Part shown: positions 46,259-57,335 of the stretch, one piece after another | How the letters are laid out: every line of letters starts with the position of its first letter | Position numbering within the stretch: position 1 is the stretch's first letter | NCBI GenBank assembly: GCA_045837725.1 | Contig: JBEWZL010000102.1 | Span: 354,178 to 418,177, forward strand | DNA from: Vermamoeba vermiformis | Taxonomy: Eukaryota > Tubulinea > Echinamoebida | DNA length: 64,000 nt | Direction: 5' to 3' | Position numbers and translations under genes: made by a program | The notes under the pieces: model-generated | Told to the model about the DNA's origin: nothing | Database searches by the model: none | What the model saw: only the letters and a program-made list of their open reading frames with translations

Positions 46259-47763
46259 ATGCTATTAAAAGCATTAATCCTCGCTTGCATTCTAGCATTG
46301 GCCACGTGTCAATCTGGCTCTAGTTGCGGCAGCACTTCATTCAACTTTTATAATGGATACGGCATTAGTGGTGCCTACGGAGAGCAGTTGTGGGACTGGG
46401 AAGGCTCAGACTTTTCTGACGGCACTAGCGACACCTTTGACTCCTACTTATACTTGGATTTGATTATCGACAACGTCACCTACTCAATTAGCAACATTTA
46501 CGGCTCTCCTATTGATTACTACTGCGACGTTGGCACTACTGACTGGAACTCGACTTCATATGCCAGCTATACCTACAATATCACCGACACTATCCAGATC
46601 TTCCGCGAGTTTTACGCTCCTCGTTCAAGTAAGCAAAGCCTATTAATATTAGTCTTTAGTGTATTCCCTATTCAATTGAATATTACACACAAAAAAGTTT
46701 CGTCTAACGTCATACTAACTGTGTTGTTTTAGCCACGTGGCTTCGTGTCCTCGATACAGTGCGTAACTTCGGAACTTCGGCGGTTAGTATCTCAATGACT
46801 TACTACGGAAACCTCGGATCCGATGGTAGCACTACGTTTGCCGTTTTGAACGATTATTACTGGGTCAGGTAAGAATTCCCGTTACTTTTGATTTATGTAA
46901 TTCTTCTTATATTAACCGAATTTATTTTTAGCTCCGACGGTGGAAACGGCAGTGATGATCCTCCATTTTCAGTGAACGCTGCTAGCTTTGGCGGTCAAGT
47001 CATTCCTACCAAGTTGGCCGGTGAATTTGTTCCTGGAAACGACGATACTTCATGGACTTATGAGTCGGTCTCTATTCCTGCTGGTGAGGCCAGAAGCATC
47101 ATGGTTATTCTCGGTCAATACGGAAACCTCAGCGACGCTATCGACGGTGCTCGTCAGATCGACTTATTGCCGGACTTGATCTACTCTAACATCTCCGTGT
47201 CCTTGGCAAGCATCGTTAACTGGGACTTGTGCGGCGTCAAATTTGAAGTTGTGGATCCGCAGACTACTTACTGCACAACTCCTATGCCCATCACCTTCAC
47301 TGCTTACGCTGACGTCCCAATGTCGTTCAATGGCAGCCCCGTCACTTTGTCCAACCAGCAGTTCACCGCTGACGTTGTGAATGGCAACAGCAAGATCTCG
47401 TATCAGCGTCAAGTCGGAAATTGTGCCGCTAGAACCGCCAGCTTTGACTTCAAATTGCCTCCCGCCAACTTGTCTGTCTCTGTTGACAACAGCGGAACTT
47501 TGCCTAAGGTCAGCACGACTGGTGGTTATGGCACTTACGAATACACCTGGAAGTTCAGTTCTGGTGGTGACTTGACCGCCGCATTCGGTGGTAAAGCCAC
47601 TGTAACTGTTACTGATATGGAAGGATGCGCTGCTTCAGCTCAGATCGATGTTCCTCAGATGCCTCAACTCAGCGGAAATACTCCTGGTAGCAAAATTACT
47701 TCTAGCGCTTCTCAAGTCATCGCTTCATTCGTTGGCTTGATTGGTTTGGCCATTGCTTTGTAA
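46259..47763 (+). CDS. Secreted surface protein with SprB-repeat-like C-terminal domain, GPI-type tail
   Basis: Three exons (46259-46628, 46733-46868, 46932-47763), about 445 aa. Signal peptide (MLLKALILACILALATC), an aromatic/Ser/Asp-rich N-terminal half, then Ig-like beta-rich sequence. Near the C-terminus STTGGYGTYEYTWKF is followed by KATVTVTDMEGCAASAQIDV. This closely follows the pattern of SprB/PKD-like repeats known from bacterial adhesins (GGTPPYTYSW...GTYTVTVTDANGC). A Ser-rich spacer and hydrophobic tail (VIASFVGLIGLAIAL) suggest GPI anchoring. The first ATG of the open frame lies at 46130, but only the start at 46259 gives a signal peptide. I infer adhesion; no partner is known. 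Confidence 0.7.
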
Positions 47764-47999
47764 TCTATTCATTTGTAACATCAGTAAATATATTCCGTTT
47801 AAATCGAAAGTTGTGTACGAAATAATTTGAACGTTGAGTATTTCAAGAGCTCTTTTCTTGAACGGTTGTAGCAGCGCATTACTCTCCATGCCTGCTAAAG
47901 CGTTCTTGGACTCCGAATTTTCGTTGTTTTCATGAACGAGCAAATTTTTATTTCAAAATTTGAATTCCGAACAAAACACCACAAGTCCTCTTGCCCTAA
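47764..47999. other. Intergenic spacer
   Basis: Short gap between two plus-strand genes, holding the upstream 3' UTR and the downstream promoter. Nothing else is seen. Confidence 0.4.
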
Positions 48000-49974
48000 A
48001 TGAAGAGGCTGTTTGTTCTATCAGGCATCGCTTTGATGCTTGTAACGCTTGCTGCAGCGGATGTAGACAATTTCGTGCATACTGTACCAGCAAGCGAATA
48101 TCTTTATTTCAAGTAAGATGATTAACAATAATTATCTTGGAATTTTTGAAAGCGAAAGTGATTGATAAATGCCTCTAGTAACCACTTTTTTGGTGACGTC
48201 ACCTTAACAACTAAATTTAAAAATCAGGAATTCCACTTCAATAACTCAAATATCGTTCTAATACTACATAGTTATCGACACAACCATACGACACCATTTT
48301 GGATCGTGGTTGATCCTTGCACCGGAAATCCAGATCTGTTCGTTTCCGAATCCAATCAACGACCCTCGCTACAAAGCTATACATACCTCTCAATTAATAG
48401 CAAGGGTTCTGAAGCTATTCAAATCGCATCGGTAAGTCATTTAATTTCAATTAAACCGAAATTTTATTCGGGATCTGATCCACCTTCTCTCAACCAGGGT
48501 CCAGGTACTTATTATATGGCTGTATATGGCATGACCGAGAGTCAGTTTAGACTTGTCATCGAGGACCATGGTGAGTCATCAGTTTTGTGAACTACTAAAA
48601 AATCATTATTTTACGTGACGTGTTGCCTCCTTTCATTCTTTCGCGAATTTTATTTCCGCGAATTTAATTGGCTTTTTATGAGATAATTAGACTATGAAGA
48701 GTGATTATTAATGATTTTTGCCTCAGAACGAGTCAAGCCGATCATTCCAAACAAAGGTCACATTCACGTTCATTTCACCTCGCCTTCACGCATTGAAGTT
48801 ATGTGGGACCCTATTCGCATTGCTGGTACGTAATAATATACTACATTATCACATTAAAATCATCCGACTTGATGAAAGTACATCCGTAAAATTTTTTTTT
48901 GGCGGATGAGTTTCCTTGTATACTATCGTTAATAGCTAAATTTAATTATGATATATCATTGGTGATGGTTAATATTAATTTTTAGATGATTTTCGAAATT
49001 TGGGCACGACATTAGAATCAAATGACGATGGAAGTGCGAAAGCTAGATCCGAAGTACTCGTATTATGTTTATTATGCCCGTGAAACCGAGAATATGACAG
49101 ATTGTCTAAGACTGAACGATTAGTTGACACGGAGTGTGGTGCGGAAAATTTATCGACAGCTGCTGGCAAAGGCGAATTGATCAGTTTTGAAGGCGAACAA
49201 AAAATTTTCAAAAGAATTGATAATTTGCAGCCAAATATGGTATATTCAGTGAACATATTAGCAGTGAATGAAATCACGCAAGATCGATCGGTCTATTCCT
49301 CCGTAATTGTCCGAACGGTAAATTCCCGATTGATCAAGTTGAATTCTCCGATTGAAGATGACGTCGAACAAGGCCAATACAAATATTATCAGCTGCAAAT
49401 CAAAAATCCTGAACGATTCAATCAAGCTAAAGACAATTATTATCAACGAAAAGACGTCAAATTGATATTCGATCTGCTGAGCAATCAAGGTGACGCGGAT
49501 ATTTATGTCAGCACACATAGTCCTCCAACATTTGATGATGCCGAATTTAGCTCTGAAGGTGCATACAGAACTCACACAAAAAACATGAAATTTCATTTTT
49601 CACTGAACGGCAAAAAACCCAATTTTTTCTCGTTCGCTCTGAAAAACCATTTCAATTGTAGGATTTTATTGATAATAATGGTTGGTTATAGGGTTGCAAA
49701 ATGATCGTTTAGAAGTGGATGTGTATGACAACGCCATCACGTACTTCATCAGCATCTACGGCAAGACTAAAGCGAGCTACGAACTGACAGCCACTTTGCA
49801 AGTCGGCGATGAAGACAATACGATTTTGGGCGTGCCTGTTGATCCTGAAAGTACGTACCGTACATTGATGATACCCGATTTCATTCTTAACACTTATTAT
49901 TATAAGGTCAAACTCCTGTTTGGTTACAAGTGTTGTTTTTTATTCTTGAAGTACTTTTCGAGCTCTTGGGTTGA
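48000..49974 (+). CDS. Secreted/type I membrane protein with beta-sandwich-like repeats (frame uncertain)
   Basis: Begins MKRLFVLSGIALMLVTLAAA (signal peptide). Exons 48000-48112, 48179-48431, 48498-48570 and 48727-48825 join in frame. An exon starts at 48986. The coding signal then changes frame twice between about 49000 and 49110 before the long frame to 49640, which is rich in beta-strand patterns (VYSVNILAVNEI, SNQGDADIYVS, ISIYGKTKASYEL). A further exon begins at about 49693, and the last runs 49907-49974, ending in a hydrophobic segment (VWLQVLFFILEVLFELLG). The repeated GDxDIYVS / YxIxIYG wording resembles pre-peptidase C-terminal-like extracellular domains, but I am not sure. The frame changes may be unplaced introns, sequence errors or gene decay. 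Confidence 0.5.
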
Positions 49975-50060
49975 AAACAACATAAAAAAACTTGGATTTT
50001 TTTTTTTAGTCTGACCATTAACTATCTATGAACAACTTTATTTTTTTTTTACAAATTATT

Positions 50061-52329
50061 TTACTGCAGTTGTCTTTTCTTTTGCAATATGAACTCATTA
50101 ACCGCATCAAGGTCCATTTCGTAGCTGCCGTACCAAGCAGATGTGACAAAATGAGCGTCACCACAAAGTGTCAACATCAAGTCTAAAAATAGTCTTTGAC
50201 TTAATTGCAGTGGATAGCCTTGTCTCCAACTTGGCTCTAGTACGAATTTTCCGAACGATTCGATGCCAGATCCAATGAACTGTCGTTGGAATTTTTGCAT
50301 TTGTTTCGGTTCATGAACCTCTTGGCCAAATTCAACGATTGGCACAGCATTTTCTGCGTGCTAATAATACGAGAATTAGAATCGACATAATGAGAAATAG
50401 GTCTTCTCGAAGTCTTTGCAAATATTTTTGTCCCACGTGACAAACATTCACTGAACCAATTTAGCCAAAATCTACTTACGTCAATGACAGCAATTCTGAA
50501 CAACATCATTTCAGCTAGTGTTTTGTCGTACAAAATGTGCATGATGAACACGTGCTCTTTCAGTGAAAAGCGAATGACGCGTGAGTACGTGTAGACCATT
50601 CTGCGCCACCAAGGGTGCATCTCATAACAGCCAAATCCTTCGTCCCAATCTTTAAAATATGAAAGAATTAGTCAAGTTTAAGTTAATGAAAGTGTCTCAA
50701 GGGCACTTGCCTAATATGGAAATTCCCTCCGCAAGTGTTTTAATAGCTTTGTACTCCTTTTCTGCTGAATCCTTAGACCTTGCCGGCACATGGAATAATC
50801 CGCGCCAACTTCTTCCGTCCCGCAATTTGTCGCTTAAGATCTGTTTCATGAACCGTGTTAGTTCCGACTTGGATGTGTTTGAATTGTTTTTACCTTGTCA
50901 AGCAGCGACATCATGGCGACCTTCTTTTCTTGCAAATGTGAGTATATTAGTCCATTATAGAGTACACCAGTGCCTTTGTAAGATGACACCAGTGGTTGAA
51001 CACCAAGATCTGGCCAAAAAAAATTGGTCACCAATCAATCATATGAATATCTTATTAATATATCGTTGACTTACTGCCATTTTGAATCGTTTTGATGATT
51101 GGAAAGTTTTGTTCGAACAACAAGGTCTGAAGCAAATTGAAAAATCCTTGGACGGATGTCGTTTTGACGTTCAATTCTTTCATGAGCCAAATAAGGTTAT
51201 CTTCTTTTAATACGACCATTGGTGATTTGACGGCTTTCGTAGTGTACCTCAATGTGACTGGCTGATAATTTCGGTCTACGATGAACCTCGGTTTTCCGCA
51301 TTGATCTTCCATTTGAACATAAGACACCAAGTCTAACGTTTGATTTCCTTTTTTGGCTTTCATATAGCACGTGTCAATAGGTGGCCACAGGTCTGGACCG
51401 TCATCGCCTTCTTCACGCGTCATAAACGATTGCGTGAGGACCATGTGTTTGTTGAAGCACCACTCGAGTTCTAATAACTCGCCGTCATTCAAAACAAAGT
51501 ATAGCTTCTCGTAGTCTACGGGCACATATTAATATTAATAATTATATATTTATCATTATTTACCTGATCGGTCTGATGATCGTCCAACATAGGGGTGCTC
51601 ACGGAAAAAATGTTGCAATTCTACAGCAAAATATGAGATATTTAAAATAATATGCTAAGTTAATAATATTAATGGTACATTATAATTGAACGGTATGGCC
51701 TAATAGAATGAAAAAAAGTGAAAATTCGCGGTACGTACTGGCAAAATAAACGCGGTCAACGACGTGTTGGAATTCTTTGACTTCATCATTCTTCGGCTCG
51801 TATTTAGTGATACTTTTCATCAAACTTCGCCAATTTTGTCGCATGTACTCTCGCTTCCATAAACGGAAATATTCCGGCGCGTTAATCTCATTAAACATCT
51901 TGCGTAGTTTTTCCGCCTGTTTCGGTCAGTAATCTATGATAGATTCAAAGTTAAACTTACGTTTTGATAAGTCGTCTTGATTTTTAACGCTTGTTGAATA
52001 GTTTCTTCGGCCTCTGAAAAAAAATTGTTAATGAAATTTCGAGGTATTTTTCGTTCAATTTTTTCTTACTGTACTTCAAATGAAACAAGCTGTAGACCTT
52101 CAAATATTCTTTGACAGGAAGACCTATTCTGAATTATTAGTATTTGATAACCTTATATATTATAGGCTTGGTCTTACCAATCTCTTTTTGAACTCGTCGT
52201 TGGATCTCCGTCAAAATTGCATTGTTCCACGATTTTGACACTGTTCGAATAACTATCAAATTTGATCCTTGCAGTGCTACTCGGCATTATTTCTGGCAGC
52301 AATATGATCAGTCTGTCATCGTCATTCGA
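50061..52329 (-). CDS. Weakly F-box-like orphan protein, tandem unit 2 (downstream)
   Basis: Minus-strand multi-exon region encoding about 560 aa and collinear with unit 1 upstream. Shared landmarks: IRTVSKSWNNAILTEIQ, EYFRLWKREYMRQNWRS, the EHPYVGRSSDR segment, a DLVSYVQMEDQCGKPRFIVD block, ENLIWLMKEL, GLIYSHLQEKKVAMMSLLDK, HPWWRRMVYTYSRVIRFSL and a final LDAVNEFILQKKRQLQ. The N-terminal VSK-x-WN element resembles the end of an F-box, but a full F-box cannot be confirmed. No start codon is obvious here and the F-box-like stretch at about 52255 changes frame. This could be the second half of one long gene with unit 1, or a downstream gene with a damaged start. Confidence 0.5.
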
Positions 52330-55188
52330 CTTTTTTTGTACCGATGCCTTCGGAACAGTACCGACGGTTTGACCAGGCTCAGTTTTGATTGGTTCAAATG
52401 GATTTGGTTGATTATGCTTCACGCCGTCACTTTCAAAGTAATCGCCTCGTTCTCTGGCTTTTAAATCCAAATAATCATTGATCGCTTTAAAATCCAGGAA
52501 CACCTCTAGCTCCCTGTGAAAAAAACAAAAAATCATAAATTGCTGTATCTTCATATAATATATGCTTAATATTTCTTACCCTTGGTCGTCATTAACTCCA
52601 CGAACAAAAGCAATGTCGCCAGTGATCGTTAGAACGAGATCCAAGAACGCCTTTTCGTCAATCGAATTCATCACTAGTTTGCTCGGCAAATAATTTTGTA
52701 TGTCAACATCAATCGAGTAAATATGCATGGGCTTCCAAGCAGCTTCAACGATCAATGGGTAGTTGAACTCTTCGTAGAACAACGATTTGCTGGTCAATTG
52801 TTGGCCAGGCTGCAAAGATAGATAGACTAGCGTTAATGAACTAGATATAATAGATGTTACGCCGAAAGAAGAGCAACCGAAAAAAAAAAACAGAAACAAC
52901 ACGCGCACGGCCGAGCGGAGGAGAAAGGTGCGTCGAGCTGTGAAAAATAAGAGCGGTAAGAGTACTGTGTATGGAGATACGCGCAGCTCCTTAAAATATA
53001 ATGCCTTTTGACTCTCCGGTGGAAGGGTGCAGGGGTGGAGAAGGCTTTTGCGTGAATCCACCAACCGCTGGAACTCCAAGCCCATATTTTATTCGAGTGA
53101 GAGCTTCTCTGGAGAGAAAAAAAAAAAGGAGAGAGGCGCTTTTCCGGGAGGGAAGGCGGGGCGGGAGTCTTATGTAGGGTGGGGGAGGAGGGGGCGGGGG
53201 GGGAGGAGTTGAGATTTTGTTGTTGCACTGTTTCGGCGTAACAATAGAACGTTGTTCATATGATGCAAAAGCTTACTTGAATTTGATAAACATAATATTC
53301 GATGGATCCGCCGAGCGTTTTATCGTGCAAGACTCGCATGAAGAAATTGATGCCGTAGAGTTGAAACACAATCACGCGCCAATACGACCAAACATTCGTT
53401 TTGTACCATGGATGTATATCAAGGACTGCATATTGCTCCTCCCATTCTGACCAATCATAAATTAGATCCGGACAAAAATAAATAAACATATTACTTACGT
53501 AATATCGACGTGTTTTCAGCAGCTCGTTTCATCTTCGCGTAATATTGTTCTTTGTGGCCAATGGCTTCATATACTCCACGCCAACTGTTGCTATCGTGAG
53601 ACTTGTCTTCGATGATCTGGATCCAGAACAAATTAATACAGGCTGGTGTAAATAAGAAAAAGTCTTACTGTTTTCATTAAGCACATCATAGATAACTTCT
53701 TCTCGTGTAAATGTGCGTAAATTAATCCGCGGAACAAAGGCGCTTCATTATCGTTGATCTCAATATCAAAATCAATTTCAAGATCTACATTAGTGTATTA
53801 GACTATGAAAGTACTATAGTAGTATATAATGTCTCTTACCGTTATCTTGAATTGACTGCGCAGGACGATAATTGATTTCATAGACGAGTCCAGCAAGGAA
53901 GTTGAAAAAATCACGGCTCGGCACATTTTTCACGCCCAATTGGTTCATCATCCAGTGCAAATTATCTTCGTTCAATTGCACCGCAGGGTCCTTGAAGTAT
54001 CGGCTCTTAGGCCTACTCATCATATACAACAAGTTTGTCTCGGTCACGAAAATTTGTCGATTTGCCATGTCGTGTAGTTGGACGTATGTTACCAACTCGT
54101 GAGAAGTTCCATTCAACGTGCAAGTGAGTCTTAGTATATCTCTTGGCGGCCACAAGTGCTCCAAGCCTTTGACAACTTCGCCAATGCTATGTGCTGCCAC
54201 CACGTCCTTCTCAAACACGTACTCTAACGTCATCAAATCACCGTTCTTAAGTACGATTTGTAACCGTTCGTTATCTTATAAAAACGTTAATAACGTTATA
54301 CTAAGTATGACATTACATACCTCTACGGTCTGCGGATTGATCATGAAAAGGATATTCGCGCCATAAGTGTACAATTTCTACGGGAAGTTAGATGCGGATC
54401 TAATTTGCAGTCAAGACTTACTCTTGTAAAAAGTGCGTTGTACAATACTAAATAAAGTATTATAGTGCGGTCCTAATGCCGTTTGAGAGGCGGCGGACCA
54501 ATACTGCAACATGTGCTGTCGCTTCCAAACGAGGTAATTCTCCGGCGTGTTTAATGCCCCAAATTCAATGCGTAAATCATCGGCCTATAAATTAATATCG
54601 TTAGTTTATATTCTTTTACCTCCATAATAATTTTTGTACCGTTTCCCAAGTCGTTTTTCGATCCATAAGGTTTTCAAGTTGTATTTCAGCCTCTATTGAT
54701 AATAATTAATATATATATGGAAAGCTATCATTATTTTAGTACCAATTACGGGCTTGACCAGCTTATAAATCGTGAGTAGCTTCGTTGGTGAGTCCTCGAT
54801 CTGCGGCATCTCCTCACCTTTGAAAGTGAATTAGTCTTGACAAAGGCAATTTCAATTATGAATAATTTATACCCAGCTCTTCGATAATACGGAGGTAAAT
54901 CTCGTCCATAATAGTCTCATTCCACAACTTCGAGACAGATCGAACGCTTATAAGGTCTACGTAATCGAAAAATATTCTAATCGTTGCATAGGCCCAATAC
55001 TCTACATTTCCCTCTAATTAAAGTGGTTAGAGCAATTTTAAATAATATTTTCAAAAATTTCATTCAAGCAGATTCAGCTTTCGTGGCGAATCTTTGTCGT
55101 CGAATCCAAGTAATTTTTATATTAATAATACGAACATACCTGAAAGGTACTTCTCGTAAGTCTTTCGTTCGTGTGCGTGTGGATCCAT
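52330..55188 (-). CDS. Weakly F-box-like orphan protein, tandem unit 1 (upstream)
   Basis: The first exon (55140-55188) encodes MDPHAHERKTYEKYLS. It splices to a second exon with ATIRIFFDYVDLISVRSVSK, then LWNETIMDEIYLRI. This resembles the distal half of an F-box (DL-x-x-VRxVSK-x-W). About nine further exons follow, carrying the same landmarks as unit 2 (ENYLVWKRQHMLQYWS, ELVTYVQLHDMANRQIFV, DNLHWMMNQLGV, GLIYAHLHEKKLSMMCL, HPWYKTNVWSYWRVIVF). The unit ends in INDYLDLKARERGDYFESDG and a Pro/Lys/Ser-rich linker. If F-box-like, it could be an SCF substrate adaptor; that is inference. The intron at 52810-53276 carries a 389-bp terminal-repeat insertion. Confidence 0.55.
52855..53243. mobile_element. 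389-bp terminal-repeat insertion in an intron
   Basis: Perfect 13-bp inverted termini, TGTTACGCCGAAA and TTTCGGCGTAACA, flanked on both sides by the direct 5-bp duplication ATAGA. TG...CA ends with a 5-bp target duplication fit a solo long terminal repeat. The long inverted termini also fit a small non-autonomous DNA transposon. The interior is purine-skewed near one end (many G-runs at about 53140-53210) with A-runs, and encodes nothing recognisable. Removing it and one duplication leaves an intron of about 73 nt, the normal size here. The intact termini suggest a fairly recent insertion. Confidence 0.85.
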
Positions 55189-55377
55189 TTGCAGTCGTTT
55201 AAATAAACGGTAACGCTGTTAAATTAAACGAAGAACAAGGGTTTAATAAATAATTGTAGTGTCGTTAGTGGTAATGTACAAACAAACAAAATCTTTTTAA
55301 GTCGTAATAATTATCTCTGGTCAAGGAAAAGTTTGTTTACTAAAAATAGACAAAAGAAGGAAATTCATCCTATTAAA
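55189..55377. other. Intergenic spacer
   Basis: AT-rich gap between the start of the tandem-unit gene and the stop of DENND10, both on the minus strand. It should contain the promoter of the former. Nothing else is seen. Confidence 0.4.
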
Positions 55378-57117
55378 TTATTGCGCCCATCCTTCCGCTG
55401 CAGCGACCTTAAATAAGAAATTGTCCATACCCGCGGGCAATTTCTTTTGCTGCAATAATTTGTACGTGATATGACCTTGATCTCCTTTCCACGAGTCCAA
55501 CTTGGCCAATAAATTCTTAGTTCGCACCATTAGCTCCTAAAATACATTATTAATACACTACTACGATCATATAATGACTTTTAAAGTAAACTCGTACCTT
55601 AATTACGGCTTGATCTGCTACATTCTCGTCTTTGCTACTTTCAGACAAGTACGTGGCTAACTCTTGGTGCACGGAACTCTTACTAAAGTCTTCTTGGACA
55701 TTATCGTTTACAGTCACCGTTCGGTTTGTCACTAAATAAAAATTGACTGTTAAAACCCGGCCAGATCTTGTATGATACACAAGCTATGTATATTCTTTGT
55801 AAGCAACGTACCATCAATTAAAACATCGTAGTATTGTTGGCTAGTCTTAATATCCGGGTTAGTAAAGCCTGCAACGTAAACACCAGTGTTTGTCAACTCG
55901 CGCAATTCGAGGTCATTCATTCCAACCCACGGTCTACAATAGAACTCTATTAGTAATAATTCTAACCACAGTGCCGAGTAATTAACAAATTACTAAATAT
56001 TATGTATACGGGTAAATTAGTAATTGAAGAAAAATTATGTCAAAGTAACAGATCGGATCCTGTTTGAAATTTCGAAAAATTGAAACTTGTTCATGTTTGT
56101 TAGCGATAAAAAATAGGTACCTAAGCACGTTCCAATCTTGTCTATGGAATACAAACAAAGGCATGGCTCTAATGAACTTCAATAAGGCACTCAATTTCTC
56201 GCAAAACACTGCAATTCTCTTCTTCATCAACAACGCGCTCCAAATAGTAACGATATCTTCTTCAAATAGACTAATAATATCTATGCACGAGTTAATATTA
56301 TTATAACTTAAAATATATGAATCTTACCTTTAATTGATGTAGCCAAGTAGGATTGTTTAATGTCGAAGGCAGAAATGTCGAATTTGTCGGTCTTTCCATC
56401 GATAAATGTGTTCAAATATGCTTCCATTACTTTAACGGGGTCTCCGCTAGCATTATAAATAGCCGATAATACTTTGCAAAGTGCTCCGTATTTTTCAGGA
56501 TGAAAATTCTGTAAAATCGAACTGTTAATTACTATATACTTAAAAATACTATAAGAAGCTATTACTAAGCACGCTTATTATGTTAGTAATATTTTGTTCG
56601 AGCTTACGTCTGTTACAAGGCAGATCGAGAAAGCAACGACCTGGCTTCGAAGTTGTTGACCAGCATTAGGTGCAGTGAAAATATATAGCCAATTATTTTG
56701 ATATTTGCTGAATGAAAATGGAATAATAACGTTCTCGCTCAATGTGGAACGATTAATAATGACTTTAGATATTTCTTTTGGTTGAAGGAGCGGATGGGAC
56801 CTGTAACAATATTAAAAATTAAAATGCATATTATTTCATCAGTGTAATAATAATTTGTGGTTCTGAATACAAAAAATAGTGCAGCGTACGGGTGATCAAA
56901 AATTTAGATAAAATAATCAATTACTTTCGCAAGGTTTCTGTCAATAAATTTACCAATAATCTACGTGCATAATACTAAAAATAATAGAGTGCTACGTTTT
57001 TTGAAGCTAATTTTCGTGAGATTTTTCTGATCTAGATGTTGCAACTTACCAAGCCAAGTACACATCATTTGTATCATCCTTTTCGATGATCGCGACTGTT
57101 TTGAGACCTAGTTCCAT
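55378..57117 (-). CDS. DENN domain-containing protein 10 (DENND10/FAM45-like)
   Basis: Seven exons: 55378-55536, 55598-55731, 55812-55933, 56121-56259, 56328-56508, 56608-56800 and 57050-57117, about 331 aa. Family landmarks are present in order: IEKDDTNDVYLAWSHP near the start, NFHPEKYGALCKVLSAIY, ALLMKKRIAVFCEKLSALLK with PLFVFHRQDWNVLRP, MNDLELRELTNTGVYVAGFT, and a C-terminal LPAGMDNFLFKVAAAEGW. These match animal DENND10, an atypical DENN protein linked to Rab27 and late-endosome/exosome traffic. Exon 4 begins after TTTGAAG, the only acceptor that keeps the frame. The gene appears intact and of full family length. Confidence 0.88.
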
Positions 57118-57335
57118 TTTATACTAATAATTTGTGGTTGTTCTATTGCGTCTCAAAAAAAGCAATTTTATGCTGAAACGAATAATACTGAATCCGATCA
57201 TTGAGAAACTACGAAGTAGCTCTGGGCAACAAGTTCTTTATTTCTTATGATGAATCTTTAAGCATTACATACACTAATAGTAAAACAATTGGGCCCATGC
57301 TCCGCCCGAAATAAAGCTCAACTGTCAGTTGTCAA
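57118..57335. promoter_or_regulatory. Divergent promoter, DENND10 / ARM-repeat gene
   Basis: A 218-bp gap between two divergent start codons must contain both promoters. No specific site can be named. Confidence 0.4.
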
